From Paractinoplanes maris (GTDB taxonomy: Bacteria > Actinomycetota > Actinomycetes > Mycobacteriales > Micromonosporaceae): DNA of 64,000 nt. Of the stretch, positions 17,117 through 24,899 are shown in pieces. The position numbers and the translations under genes were made by a program. The stretch is taken from contig NZ_JALPVL010000009.1 in the NCBI RefSeq assembly GCF_023544465.1, positions 124,001-188,000 on the forward strand, read 5' to 3'. Below the pieces are notes generated by a model. That model searched no databases, had not been told where the DNA came from, and saw only the letters and a list, made by a program, of their open reading frames with translations. Numbering within the stretch: position 1 is the stretch's first letter; each line of letters starts with the position of its first letter.

Positions 17117-18120
17117 TTCACACGCACCCTCGGGTCGATGATCGCGTACGAGAGGTCGACCAGCAGGTTGACCACGATGAAGACGACGGCGGCCAGCAGG
17201 ATCAGCGCCTGCAGCACGGGATAGTCGCGGCTGCCGCCGATCGAGTCGGTGATCAGCGTGCCCAGCCCGCCCCAGTTGTAGACCTTCTCGGTCAGCACCG
17301 CGCCGGCCAGCAACGCCCCGGTCTGCAGGCCGATGGTGGTGACCACCGGGAGCAAGGCGTTGCGCAGCACGTGCCGCCTGCGGATGGTCGGGCCGCGCAG
17401 GCCCTTGGCGTCGGCGGTGCGGATGTAGTCCTCGTCCAGGACGTCCAGCACACTCGCCCGGGTGATCCGGATGATGATCGCCAGCGGGATGGTGGCCAGC
17501 GTGAAGGCGGGCAGCACCAGATGCCAGAGGGCGTCGGCCGAGGCGTCGAGCTCCCGGGTCAGTAGGCCGTCGAGCACGAAGAAGCCGGTCACGTCGGTGT
17601 TGCCCAGGCCCGTGCTGATCCGGCCGGACGGCGGGAACAGGTGGACGCTCTGGGTCAGCCAGTCCTTGAGCAGATAGCCCAGGAAGAAGATCGGGATCGA
17701 GATGCCGATCAGCGTGACGATGATGGTCGCGTTGTCGAGCACCCGCCCGCGGTGCCGGGCCGCGAGGTAGCCCAGCGGGATGCCCAGCCCGACCGCGATG
17801 ATGATCGCCGCCAGGGCCAGCTCGATGGTGGCCGGAAATGATCGGCTGATCACGTCCATCACCGGCTCGCCGGTGCGGATGGAGTTGCCGAAGTTGCCGG
17901 TGACCACGTTCTCCAGGAAGCGGCCGTACTGGACCCAGATCGGCTGGTCGTAGCCGAGGGCCCGGGTCAGCAGCTCGCGGGTCTGCGGGGTCGCGCGCTC
18001 GCCCAGCAACGCGTCGACCGGCCCGCCGGGCAGGCTGCGCAGCCAGAAGAAGACCAGTGTCATCAGGACGATCAGCGTGACGGCCAGCTGGATGAGCCGG
18101 CGCAGGATGACTCTCACCAT
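17113..18120 (-). CDS. Peptide ABC transporter permease (OppB/DppB-like)
   Basis: A 335-residue inner-membrane permease. It has the family N-terminus (MVRVILRRLIQL followed by a helix and the FWLRSLPGGPVDALLG loop), six membrane helices, the EAA motif region (RTADAKGLRGPTIRRRHVLRNALLP) and the closing DLSYAIIDPRVR. The ATG has AAGGA about 7 nt upstream. It lies 72 bp after the solute-binding-protein gene, with a hairpin between them. Confidence 0.94.
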   Translation of the reverse strand: MVRVILRRLIQLAVTLIVLMTLVFFWLRSLPGGPVDALLGERATPQTRELLTRALGYDQPIWVQYGRFLENVVTGNFGNSIRTGEPVMDVISRSFPATIELALAAIIIAVGLGIPLGYLAARHRGRVLDNATIIVTLIGISIPIFFLGYLLKDWLTQSVHLFPPSGRISTGLGNTDVTGFFVLDGLLTRELDASADALWHLVLPAFTLATIPLAIIIRITRASVLDVLDEDYIRTADAKGLRGPTIRRRHVLRNALLPVVTTIGLQTGALLAGAVLTEKVYNWGGLGTLITDSIGGSRDYPVLQALILLAAVVFIVVNLLVDLSYAIIDPRVRVK

Positions 18121-18148
18121 GAGGAATCCTTCGGGTCTGCGCGCCGGG

Positions 18149-18177
18149 CGGCCCGGACCTGCCGGAGGTCCGGGCCG
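18149..18177 (-). terminator. Intercistronic hairpin after the peptide-binding-protein gene
   Basis: A perfect 12-bp stem (18149-18160 with 18166-18177, loop GCCGG) lies between the binding-protein stop and the OppB start. In ABC operons such hairpins typically act as partial terminators or as 3' stabilisers that let the binding protein be made in excess over the permease. Confidence 0.65.
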
Positions 18178-18192
18178 CGGCGGCGCCAGGTG

Positions 18193-19869
18193 CTACTTGG
18201 TGAGTGAGACGGTGTTGAATTCCTCGGCGGTCAGCGGGCTGGGCACCAGACCCTCGACGCCCTTGGTGGTGACGATGGCCGGCGGGGCGTGCCAGATCGG
18301 CACGGCCGGCAACCACTTGGCGGCGAGGTCCCGGTTGACCTGCTCGAAGGCGGACTTCTTGGCCGCCTGGTCGACGGTCGCGTCGGCCTTGCCGATGGCG
18401 GTGAACATCTCGGTCATCGACTCGTCGCCGAACTCGACCTTGCTCCGGCCGAAGAACGTGCCGACGAAGTTGCCCGGGTCGTTGTAGTCGCCGGTCCAGC
18501 CCAGGATGTGCAGGTCCTGCTTGCCGAACTGCTGCACGTCGTCCTTGAAGCCGCCGTTCCACGGGCGGGGGACACCGTTGACCTTGATGCCGGCCGCCTG
18601 CAGGTCGTTGGCCAGCACGGTGAAGATCTCCTGCGGGTTCGGCATGTAGGGCCGCGACACCTCGGTCGGGTAGTAGAAATTGAGCGTCAGGCCGGTCGCG
18701 CCCGCGTCGGCCAGCAGCTGCTTGGCCTTGTCCACGTTGTACTCGTACTTCTGCACGTCCGGGGCGTAGCCGGACACCGTGCTGGGCAGGAACTCGTCGG
18801 CCACGGCCGAGCCGCCCGGACCCTTGGTCTGCACGAGCTGGGCGCGGTTGAGGGCGTACGCGATCGCCTGCCGGACCCGCAGGTCCTTGAGCTTCGGGTT
18901 CTTCTGGTTGATGCCCAGGTAGAGGATGTTGAAGGCGGGCCGGTCGAGCACCTGGTAGCCCTCGTCGGCCAGCGCCTTGCGGTCGGCCGGGGCCGGGAAG
19001 TCGATCGCCTGCACCGTGCCCGCGCGCAGTTCCTGCTTCCGGGTGTTCTCGTCCTTGATGATCTTGATGATCGTCTTGTCGACCTTGGCCTTGTCGCCCC
19101 AGTAGTCGGGGTTCTTGTTGAGCGTGATCTCGCCGGTGGCCTTGTTCCAGCCGCCGTAGGTGAACGCGCCGGTGCCGGTCGGGTGCTCGTTGGCGAACGC
19201 GCTGTAGGAGAACGAGTCGCCGTTCTGGGTGACCGTGTCGGCGTTGTACTGCTTCATCGCGGCCGGGCTGGCGATCGAGAACGCGGTCAGGGTGAACGCA
19301 CCCGGGAAGGCGCCCTTGTACTTCTTCATCGTCACGACCGCGGTCGACGCGTCCTGCGCCTTGCAGTTGTCGTAGAGGGCGTCCGGGCTGCCCGCGAACC
19401 CACCGAAGATGTCGGTGTAATAGATCATCTGGGACTGGGCGGCCTCGCCCTTCATGGTGTACCAGCGATCGAAGTTGGCGCAGACCGCCGCGGCGTCGAG
19501 CGCCGTGCCGTCGTGGAACTTGACCCCCTGGCGCAGCTTGAACGTCCACACCTTGCCGGTCGGGTCGTTCGTCCAGCTCTCGGCCAGCCCGCCCTCGAGC
19601 TCCGCGGTGCCGGGCTTGTGGGTGATCAGCGTGTCGTACATCTGCCGGATCGGCCGGAACGACTCACCGTCGTCATTGAAGATCGGGTCGAAGTTCTTCG
19701 GGTCACCGGCTCCCGCGAAGATGAAGGTGCCGCCGCTCGCCGCCTTGTCGCCGCCACCGCTGTCCCGGTCGCTCTCCGCGCAGCCGGCCGCGCCGATCGC
19801 CAGTGCCGCGACGACACCGGCGGCGATGACCGCCCGGCGTCTCGTCGCCGGCATTCCTGATGCACGCAT
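18193..19869 (-). CDS. Peptide ABC transporter substrate-binding lipoprotein
   Basis: A 558-residue SBP_bac_5 family lipoprotein, the extracytoplasmic receptor for the operon. The signal peptide ends in the lipobox AIGAAGC (Cys near residue 30), followed by a Ser/Gly/Asp-rich linker. Family motifs include FNFDPIF-like KNFDPIFNDD, the KLRQGVKFHDGT signature and the YNVDKAKQLLADAGATG segment. The ATG at 19869 is preferred to GTG 19878 because GAGGTGG lies at SD distance. It is the first gene of the operon. Whether the ligand is a peptide, nickel chelate or another solute cannot be told from the sequence. Confidence 0.93.
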   Translation of the reverse strand: MRASGMPATRRRAVIAAGVVAALAIGAAGCAESDRDSGGGDKAASGGTFIFAGAGDPKNFDPIFNDDGESFRPIRQMYDTLITHKPGTAELEGGLAESWTNDPTGKVWTFKLRQGVKFHDGTALDAAAVCANFDRWYTMKGEAAQSQMIYYTDIFGGFAGSPDALYDNCKAQDASTAVVTMKKYKGAFPGAFTLTAFSIASPAAMKQYNADTVTQNGDSFSYSAFANEHPTGTGAFTYGGWNKATGEITLNKNPDYWGDKAKVDKTIIKIIKDENTRKQELRAGTVQAIDFPAPADRKALADEGYQVLDRPAFNILYLGINQKNPKLKDLRVRQAIAYALNRAQLVQTKGPGGSAVADEFLPSTVSGYAPDVQKYEYNVDKAKQLLADAGATGLTLNFYYPTEVSRPYMPNPQEIFTVLANDLQAAGIKVNGVPRPWNGGFKDDVQQFGKQDLHILGWTGDYNDPGNFVGTFFGRSKVEFGDESMTEMFTAIGKADATVDQAAKKSAFEQVNRDLAAKWLPAVPIWHAPPAIVTTKGVEGLVPSPLTAEEFNTVSLTK

Positions 19870-20033
19870 CGTGTCCACCTCGTCCTATGGGTACGGACCG
19901 ACCGGTTGTCCTCGAACGTGGATGATCACATCGACACCGGTCACCACTGGCGCGACACTAACCATTCACGACGGACCCGTCGTGGGTTGGTATCGGATCG
20001 TGTCCTTACCGATCCGGGGAAGCGAGGCTGGGC

Positions 20034-21044
20034 TTGCCGAAAGAGGGATGGATCGCTGTGCTCGCCGCCGGGACGTCACTGCTGGTGGCGCTCATCACGG
20101 CCGTGCTGACCTGGCGGACCCAGCGGCGGGTGGCCGAGCTGACGCATCGGCTGCAGGAGCAGCGGGCGGAACGGGACGCGCGCCGGGACTACGAGTACGA
20201 CGCCAAGAAGCGGCTGTACGCGGAATGTGAACCGGTGATCTTCGAGGCCATGGAGCTCGCCGAGACCTTCCGCCGGCGGGTGCTCAGCCTGGCCCGGGCG
20301 GCCGCGAACGGGGGCCTGGCCGAGGACGGATCGGGCTGGCTGGCCGGTAACGGCTACTACTTCCGGTCGACCGCCTACTACCTGCTGGCCCCGTCCACCT
20401 CGGTGAAGCTGCTGCAGCGTCGCCTCACCGAGATCGACCTCGCCCTGGAGCCACGGATCGCCTTCCAGTACCTGTTGCTGAAGGAGATCTTCCACTCGTA
20501 CACGTGGGATCACGACCTGGCCCGCGTCGATCCGGCCCAGCCCTATGAGCCCGACGCGGTGGTGGCCGGGGCCGTCGCGGCCGCCGCTCCGCAGCGCTAC
20601 CGCCGGCAGGGGCTCTATCTGGGGGTGCTCGATCAGATCGCCGACGAGTTGACGATCCGGTCCGACAACGCCTACCACTGCAAGTCGCTGGGGGAGTTCT
20701 GGGCGGAGTTCGAGCGGCCGGACGAGAAGCTCGGCCGGCGCAGCACGGACATCACCGAGTTCCTCTCCGGTTTCCACCCGGGCCGGGCGCCGGTGCTCTG
20801 GCGGCTCCTGGTCAGCCAGTACCTGTTGTTCGGCGCCCTGCTGCGCACCCGTGAGGGGCGGCCGGGTTCGGTCGACGACACGGCCGGGCTCCTGGTCACG
20901 CCGGACGAGGCGCTCGCCGAGGGACTGGACTGGCGCGGTGCCGGCAGCCCGCTCCCGATCGACCGGGTGCGCACGCCCGTGCTGGTCGGGCATGAGTACG
21001 TACGGGCCCGGCTCGCCTATCTGGCGGCCCAGGCCCGGCGGTGA
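20034..21044 (+). CDS. Membrane-anchored protein of unknown function
   Basis: A 336-residue protein I do not recognise. An N-terminal membrane helix (residues about 7-27, VLAAGTSLLVALITAVLTW) is followed by a basic, heptad-like coiled region (about 28-60, with REL/RAER repeats) and a large soluble part rich in Tyr, Trp and Leu, presumably cytoplasmic. No catalytic motif stands out. Start is taken as TTG 20034 with GAGG upstream; GTG 20058 would remove part of the pre-helix residues. A 7-bp stem-loop at 19994-20016 lies just before it. It precedes the TIR/RyR unit on the same strand but is separated from it by the opposite-strand hydrolase gene. Confidence 0.75.
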   Translation: MPKEGWIAVLAAGTSLLVALITAVLTWRTQRRVAELTHRLQEQRAERDARRDYEYDAKKRLYAECEPVIFEAMELAETFRRRVLSLARAAANGGLAEDGSGWLAGNGYYFRSTAYYLLAPSTSVKLLQRRLTEIDLALEPRIAFQYLLLKEIFHSYTWDHDLARVDPAQPYEPDAVVAGAVAAAAPQRYRRQGLYLGVLDQIADELTIRSDNAYHCKSLGEFWAEFERPDEKLGRRSTDITEFLSGFHPGRAPVLWRLLVSQYLLFGALLRTREGRPGSVDDTAGLLVTPDEALAEGLDWRGAGSPLPIDRVRTPVLVGHEYVRARLAYLAAQARR

Positions 21045-21051
21045 TCGGCGG

Positions 21052-21741
21052 TCAGAGCGCGGCGAAGAACTCGCCGGTCAGGTCGAGGAAGCGCCGGCGG
21101 TGATCCGGCTCGGCGAGCTGGTGGGGTACCCCCTTGAGGGTGACCAGCCTGGTCCGTGGACCGGCGTCCTGGTAAGCGCTGATGACCGCCCGCGGGATGA
21201 CTTCGTCGGCCCCCGACGCGACGATCAGGACCTCGCCGGTGAAACGCGCGAGGCTGCGCGTCGCCGCCGTGCTCGCGGCCCCGACGCCCGAGTGTGGACG
21301 CTCGCGCAGGGGACGGTCGAGCACGGCGTCGTCGTAGAGGCCCGGGGCTCGCAGCAGCAGCCGGCGGACCGGACGCTCGGCGACCAGCAGGGCCGCGAGG
21401 TATCCGCCGTAACTGGCGCCGCAGACCCCGATGCGCGCCGGATCGACAACCGGGTGAGCGGCCAGCACGTCGTAGGCCGCGACCAGGTCAGCCAGATGAT
21501 CCCGGGGCGTCAGGTCGTCGAGGCCGCCGCCGGAATCCCCGTGACCGCCGAGATCGAACGTCAGGCAGACCAGCCCGAGCGGCTCGCTCAGGGCCCGGGC
21601 CCGGATCTGGTATCCGTACTGATCGGAGTCGAGGCCGTGGACGAACAGGAGAGCCGGTCGCGGCCCGGCCCCCGCGGGAGTGAAGAGCGCGCCGGCCAGG
21701 CTCGGCCGTCCGCCCCCGGCCGGAATGGCTATCGGGTCCAC
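21052..21741 (-). CDS. Alpha/beta hydrolase (dienelactone-hydrolase-like)
   Basis: A 229-residue soluble serine hydrolase. The nucleophile elbow is GASYGG, the oxyanion region FVHGLDSDQYGYQ, the acid residue is likely in SGADEVIP and the catalytic His in GVPHQLAE. The substrate is unknown. GTG 21741 is chosen because GGGAG lies 5 nt upstream; GTG 21747 is also possible. It is convergent with the unknown membrane-protein gene (7 bp between stops) and divergent from the TIR-domain gene, with only 58 bp between starts, so the two may share regulation. Confidence 0.87.
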   Translation of the reverse strand: MDPIAIPAGGGRPSLAGALFTPAGAGPRPALLFVHGLDSDQYGYQIRARALSEPLGLVCLTFDLGGHGDSGGGLDDLTPRDHLADLVAAYDVLAAHPVVDPARIGVCGASYGGYLAALLVAERPVRRLLLRAPGLYDDAVLDRPLRERPHSGVGAASTAATRSLARFTGEVLIVASGADEVIPRAVISAYQDAGPRTRLVTLKGVPHQLAEPDHRRRFLDLTGEFFAAL

Positions 21742-21756
21742 GAGCACTCCCGAGAG

Positions 21757-21762
21757 TAGGAT
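21757..21762 (+). promoter_or_regulatory. Possible -10 element of the TIR/RyR unit
   Basis: TAGGAT, a good actinobacterial -10, 37 bp before the GTG start of the TIR gene. No convincing -35 is present at 17 bp (GGGTCC-like), so the promoter would be weak or activator-dependent. Confidence 0.3.
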
Positions 21763-21799
21763 CGACCAGCCGCCGAAGACCCACCGCCGGGAGCTCCAG

Positions 21800-23974
21800 G
21801 TGCCACAGCGGGCCATCAACGCTTACTTCAGCCACAGCTACAGGTCGACCGACCGCGCTGTCAACGAGTACTTCGTGGACCTGATGTACGAGTCCGGTTT
21901 CACGTTGACCGTGGATCCGAAATCGACCAGCCTGTCGCCGACCCACCTGGAAATGACGATGCGTGACAGCGACTGCTTCGTCGGGGTCGTGACCCGTCGC
22001 GACGACCAGCCCCGATACCGATGCTCGCCGTTCGCCGTCTACGAGTACGAGCTGGCCCTGCGAGCGCCCCGCAAGCCGCGCATCCTCTTCGTCGAGCGTG
22101 GTGTCTCCGAGCAACCGTTCCTGGCCGGCGACCTCGAGCACGTGTTCAGCCGCAGCGACCTGTCCCGCTTCGAGCCGCCGGTCGACGACCTGACCCGGAT
22201 CGCCGCGGCCGCCCGGGCCAGCGGCGCGGTGAGCAACCGTCCGCGGGGCCGGGTCGGCCTGGTCCTGCCGGAGAGCGGGTATGCCGGTGCGACCCGTCAG
22301 GCGATCATCGATCTGCTGCGCGACATCGGCTACCGGCCGGTCGACCTCAAGCTCGGGGAGTTTCCCTCGGTCGTCGAGGCGGCTCAGCTCGACGCGGTGG
22401 ACTTCGTGCTGGTCGACGTGGCCGCGCCGGACGTGCCGGCCTGGGTCGTCCCCTACATCACCTGGCGTTTCATCCCCTCGATCAAGCTGATCCAGCACGA
22501 GCCCGGTGCGCAGCCACCGCCCGCCCTGCCCGCGATCGTGCGGAGCGCCGCCCTGGAGGCCGGCAGTGCGGCCAACCGGCACGCCATCTGGTGGAGCGAT
22601 CGTCACGAGCTGATCAGCGAGCTCGCGCTGCAGATCAACCAGCTCGACCGGCCGCGTCGTCAGTTCGCCGACGCGGACGAGGGCAAGGCCTATTTCCGCA
22701 GTCTGGGCCGGGCCAACGGGCCGGTCTTCATCAGCAACGCCTGGGACGACAACCCGCTCGCCGAGCGGATCACCGCCGAGCTCGTCGCCTACAACATCGA
22801 CTACTTCCACTACCAATACCACAACACCATTCCGGTCTCGACGACGTGGCGTCATCGGCTGCTCGGCAAGGTGGACGAGAGCCGCATCTTCGTGCCGCTG
22901 CTCAGCCGGTCCTATCAGGGCAGCGAGTGGTGCCAGAAGGAGTTCGTCCGGGCCGAGGAGCTGCGGCGCATCGGCCGGCTCACGATGATCCCGTACTTCC
23001 TCGATCGGCTGACCGGCGTCGACAGCCAGGTGCAGGGAGTCTCGCTGATGCACCTGAGCACCGAGGAGCGGGTCGCGCGCATCATCGCCGATCTGCAGGC
23101 GAGCCTGGAGGCCGAGGGCAAGCTCCGGCACCGCCCGACCGCCGTGATCGGCAGCGAGCAGCGGCCGGTGCGGGCCGACATCGCGGTGATCGCGGTGACC
23201 GAGGAGATGTACAGAGCAGTGGAAAGCCGCCTCGACGGGGCGGAACCGGTGACCGGCACGGCGCAGCACCCCAACCGCTCGTCCTGGGTGACCGGCACCG
23301 TCAACTCGCCCCGCAAGGGCCGCTACCGAGTGGTCCTCGCGCGGCCGGAGACCCCGGACGAGGACGCCGGCCGCGCGATCCGGCGGACGGTCGACGCCTT
23401 CGAGCCGGACTCGGTCGTCCTCCTGGGCACGGCACAGGCGGTCGGCCGCCGATCGGCCGAGGGGGACGTTCTGGTCACCACCCAGATCTACGGATTCGAG
23501 CACCGGCAGGGGCGACTCGCCCCGCGCCCCGGCTGGAACTTCCCGGCCGACCCGGCTGTCTCCGCGTCGGCCCGGACGGTGTCCATGGCTCCGCTGGCCG
23601 ACGTCGCGGCCCGCCACGGCGTCACCACCAACCCGCGGGTGCTGGTCGGGCCGGTCGCCTGTGGCCGGTCCGGCGCCGAGCCCCATGACGACGTCCTCCA
23701 GCAGATCGACGAGGTCTGGCCGGACGTGGTCGCGGCCGACGAGACGATGATCAATGTGGTGGAACTGCTCGAGGAGCTTCGCGAGCACGGCCGGATCACC
23801 CAGTTCTCGGCCCTGTGGAGCGTCTGCGAGGATGACAAGCCCGTCAACGCCGCGTACTCCGCCGACGTCGGCACCGTCGTCCTGACCCGTCTGGTCGCGG
23901 ACGTGTGGCCCCGCCCGCCCGCGGGCGACGAACCGGAAGAGAACTTGTATGAGCTGGGTTCCGGACCTGCATGA
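21800..23974 (+). CDS. TIR-TIR-nucleoside-phosphorylase multidomain protein, candidate immune effector
   Basis: A 724-residue soluble protein. Residues about 5-130 are TIR-like (INAYFSHSYRSTD, then SDCFVGVVTRR and a late FAVYEYELAL with candidate Glu 82/84). Residues about 150-235 form an unassigned alpha/beta segment (RVGLVLPESGYAG). Residues about 307-410 are a clearer TIR domain: VFISNAWDDN, ESRIFVPLLSRSY and the SEWCQKEF motif with E381 at the usual NADase Glu position. Residues about 459-705 resemble the nucleoside phosphorylase/MTAN fold (IAVIAVTEEM, VVLLGTAQAV, EGDVLVTTQIYGFE, VACGRSGA), with key motifs altered. GGGAG precedes GTG 21800. It overlaps the RyR gene by 26 bp. Role in NAD or nucleotide-based defence is inferred. 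Confidence 0.8.
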   Translation: MPQRAINAYFSHSYRSTDRAVNEYFVDLMYESGFTLTVDPKSTSLSPTHLEMTMRDSDCFVGVVTRRDDQPRYRCSPFAVYEYELALRAPRKPRILFVERGVSEQPFLAGDLEHVFSRSDLSRFEPPVDDLTRIAAAARASGAVSNRPRGRVGLVLPESGYAGATRQAIIDLLRDIGYRPVDLKLGEFPSVVEAAQLDAVDFVLVDVAAPDVPAWVVPYITWRFIPSIKLIQHEPGAQPPPALPAIVRSAALEAGSAANRHAIWWSDRHELISELALQINQLDRPRRQFADADEGKAYFRSLGRANGPVFISNAWDDNPLAERITAELVAYNIDYFHYQYHNTIPVSTTWRHRLLGKVDESRIFVPLLSRSYQGSEWCQKEFVRAEELRRIGRLTMIPYFLDRLTGVDSQVQGVSLMHLSTEERVARIIADLQASLEAEGKLRHRPTAVIGSEQRPVRADIAVIAVTEEMYRAVESRLDGAEPVTGTAQHPNRSSWVTGTVNSPRKGRYRVVLARPETPDEDAGRAIRRTVDAFEPDSVVLLGTAQAVGRRSAEGDVLVTTQIYGFEHRQGRLAPRPGWNFPADPAVSASARTVSMAPLADVAARHGVTTNPRVLVGPVACGRSGAEPHDDVLQQIDEVWPDVVAADETMINVVELLEELREHGRITQFSALWSVCEDDKPVNAAYSADVGTVVLTRLVADVWPRPPAGDEPEENLYELGSGPA

Positions 23975-24239
23975 CACCGCCGCCCTGACGCTGCCGCCGG
24001 CGGTGGTCACCGATCTCGAGCAACTGGCCGAGCACGTGCACAACGTGTGGGGCTCCAAACGCCTGGCCGACGGCTGGCGATACGGGCCGGAGCGGAGCAC
24101 GGCCGAGCGGACCATGCCGAGCCTCGTGCCGTACGCGGATCTGCCCGAGGACGAACGCGACTACGACCGCGAACTGGTCACCGAGACCGTCAAGATGCTG
24201 CTCCGGCTCGGATACCGCGTCTCCCGCGACCCTTCCTGA
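23949..24239 (+). CDS. Stand-alone RyR-domain protein
   Basis: A 96-residue protein made almost wholly of an RyR domain (residues about 21-91), the small module first known from ryanodine receptors. The pattern is clear: the Trp at 34 (HNVWGSKRLADGWRYG), then SLVPYADLPEDERDYD and ETVKMLLRLGYRV. Prokaryotic RyR domains have been proposed, from comparative genomics, to sense nucleotides or nucleotide-derived ligands in conflict systems. The ATG at 23949 lies inside the end of the TIR gene (26-bp overlap), with GGAAGAG about 9 nt upstream, which indicates tight coupling. It ends 3 bp before the stop of the convergent response-regulator gene. No membrane segment or catalytic motif is seen. Confidence 0.85.
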   Translation: MSWVPDLHDTAALTLPPAVVTDLEQLAEHVHNVWGSKRLADGWRYGPERSTAERTMPSLVPYADLPEDERDYDRELVTETVKMLLRLGYRVSRDPS

Positions 24240-24242
24240 CGG

Positions 24243-24899
24243 TCACGGACGCGGCTGGACCAGACCGTTGTCGTACGCGAAGATGACCGCCTGGATCCGG
24301 TCGCGGGCCCCGATCTTGGCCAGGACGCGGCCGACGTGCTTCTTGACGGTCGACTCGGTCAGCGTGAACCGCTGGGCGATCTCGGTGTTGGTCGCGCCCT
24401 GCCCGATCGCCTCCAGAACCTCCCGCTCGCGGTCGCTGAGCGTGGCCAGCCGCGGATCCACCGGCGCGACCGGGGGCGAGTCGTGCAGGTAGGCGTCCAT
24501 CAGCTTGCGGGTCAGGCTGGGCGCCACCACCGAGTCGCCGCTCGCCACGGCCCGGATACCGGCGATCAGCTCCTCCGGGCGGGCGTCCTTGAGCAGGAAG
24601 CCGCTCGCCCCGGCGCGCAGCCCGTCGTAGACGTACTCGTCCAGGTCGAACGTGGTCAGGATCAGCACGTGGGTGCGCGGGCCGGCCGCGGTGATCCGGC
24701 GGGTCGCCTCGATGCCGTCCATGCCGGGCATGCGCACGTCCATCAGCACCACGTCGGGCCGGGTCTGATCGGCCATCCGCACCGCCTCGGCGCCGGCCGA
24801 CGCCTCGCCCACCACGATCATCCCGGGGGTGCCGTCGAGCAGCATCTTGAAACCCAGACGCTGCAACGGCTGGTCGTCGACGATCAGCACGGTGGTCAT
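24243..24899 (-). CDS. NarL/LuxR-type response regulator
   Basis: A 218-residue two-component regulator. The receiver domain (1-120) has the acidic pair DD (residues 8-9), phosphoacceptor D54 in VVLMDVRMPG, and the K in LLKDARPEEL. Residues about 150-215 form a LuxR helix-turn-helix (LSDREREVLEAIGQGATNTEIAQRFTLTESTVKKHV). The start ATG overlaps the kinase stop (ATGA). It completes an ABC exporter/kinase/regulator operon and probably controls it through the inverted repeat at 27752-27790. Confidence 0.95.
   Translation of the reverse strand: MTTVLIVDDQPLQRLGFKMLLDGTPGMIVVGEASAGAEAVRMADQTRPDVVLMDVRMPGMDGIEATRRITAAGPRTHVLILTTFDLDEYVYDGLRAGASGFLLKDARPEELIAGIRAVASGDSVVAPSLTRKLMDAYLHDSPPVAPVDPRLATLSDREREVLEAIGQGATNTEIAQRFTLTESTVKKHVGRVLAKIGARDRIQAVIFAYDNGLVQPRP

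Noticed and set aside
18077..18487. Small + strand frame opposite the peptide-binding-protein gene
   Set aside because: It overlaps the clear binding-protein gene on the other strand and has no SD.
21488..24115. Long - strand open frame opposite the TIR gene
   Set aside because: The + strand encodes recognisable TIR and RyR motifs; the antisense product has no known domain.
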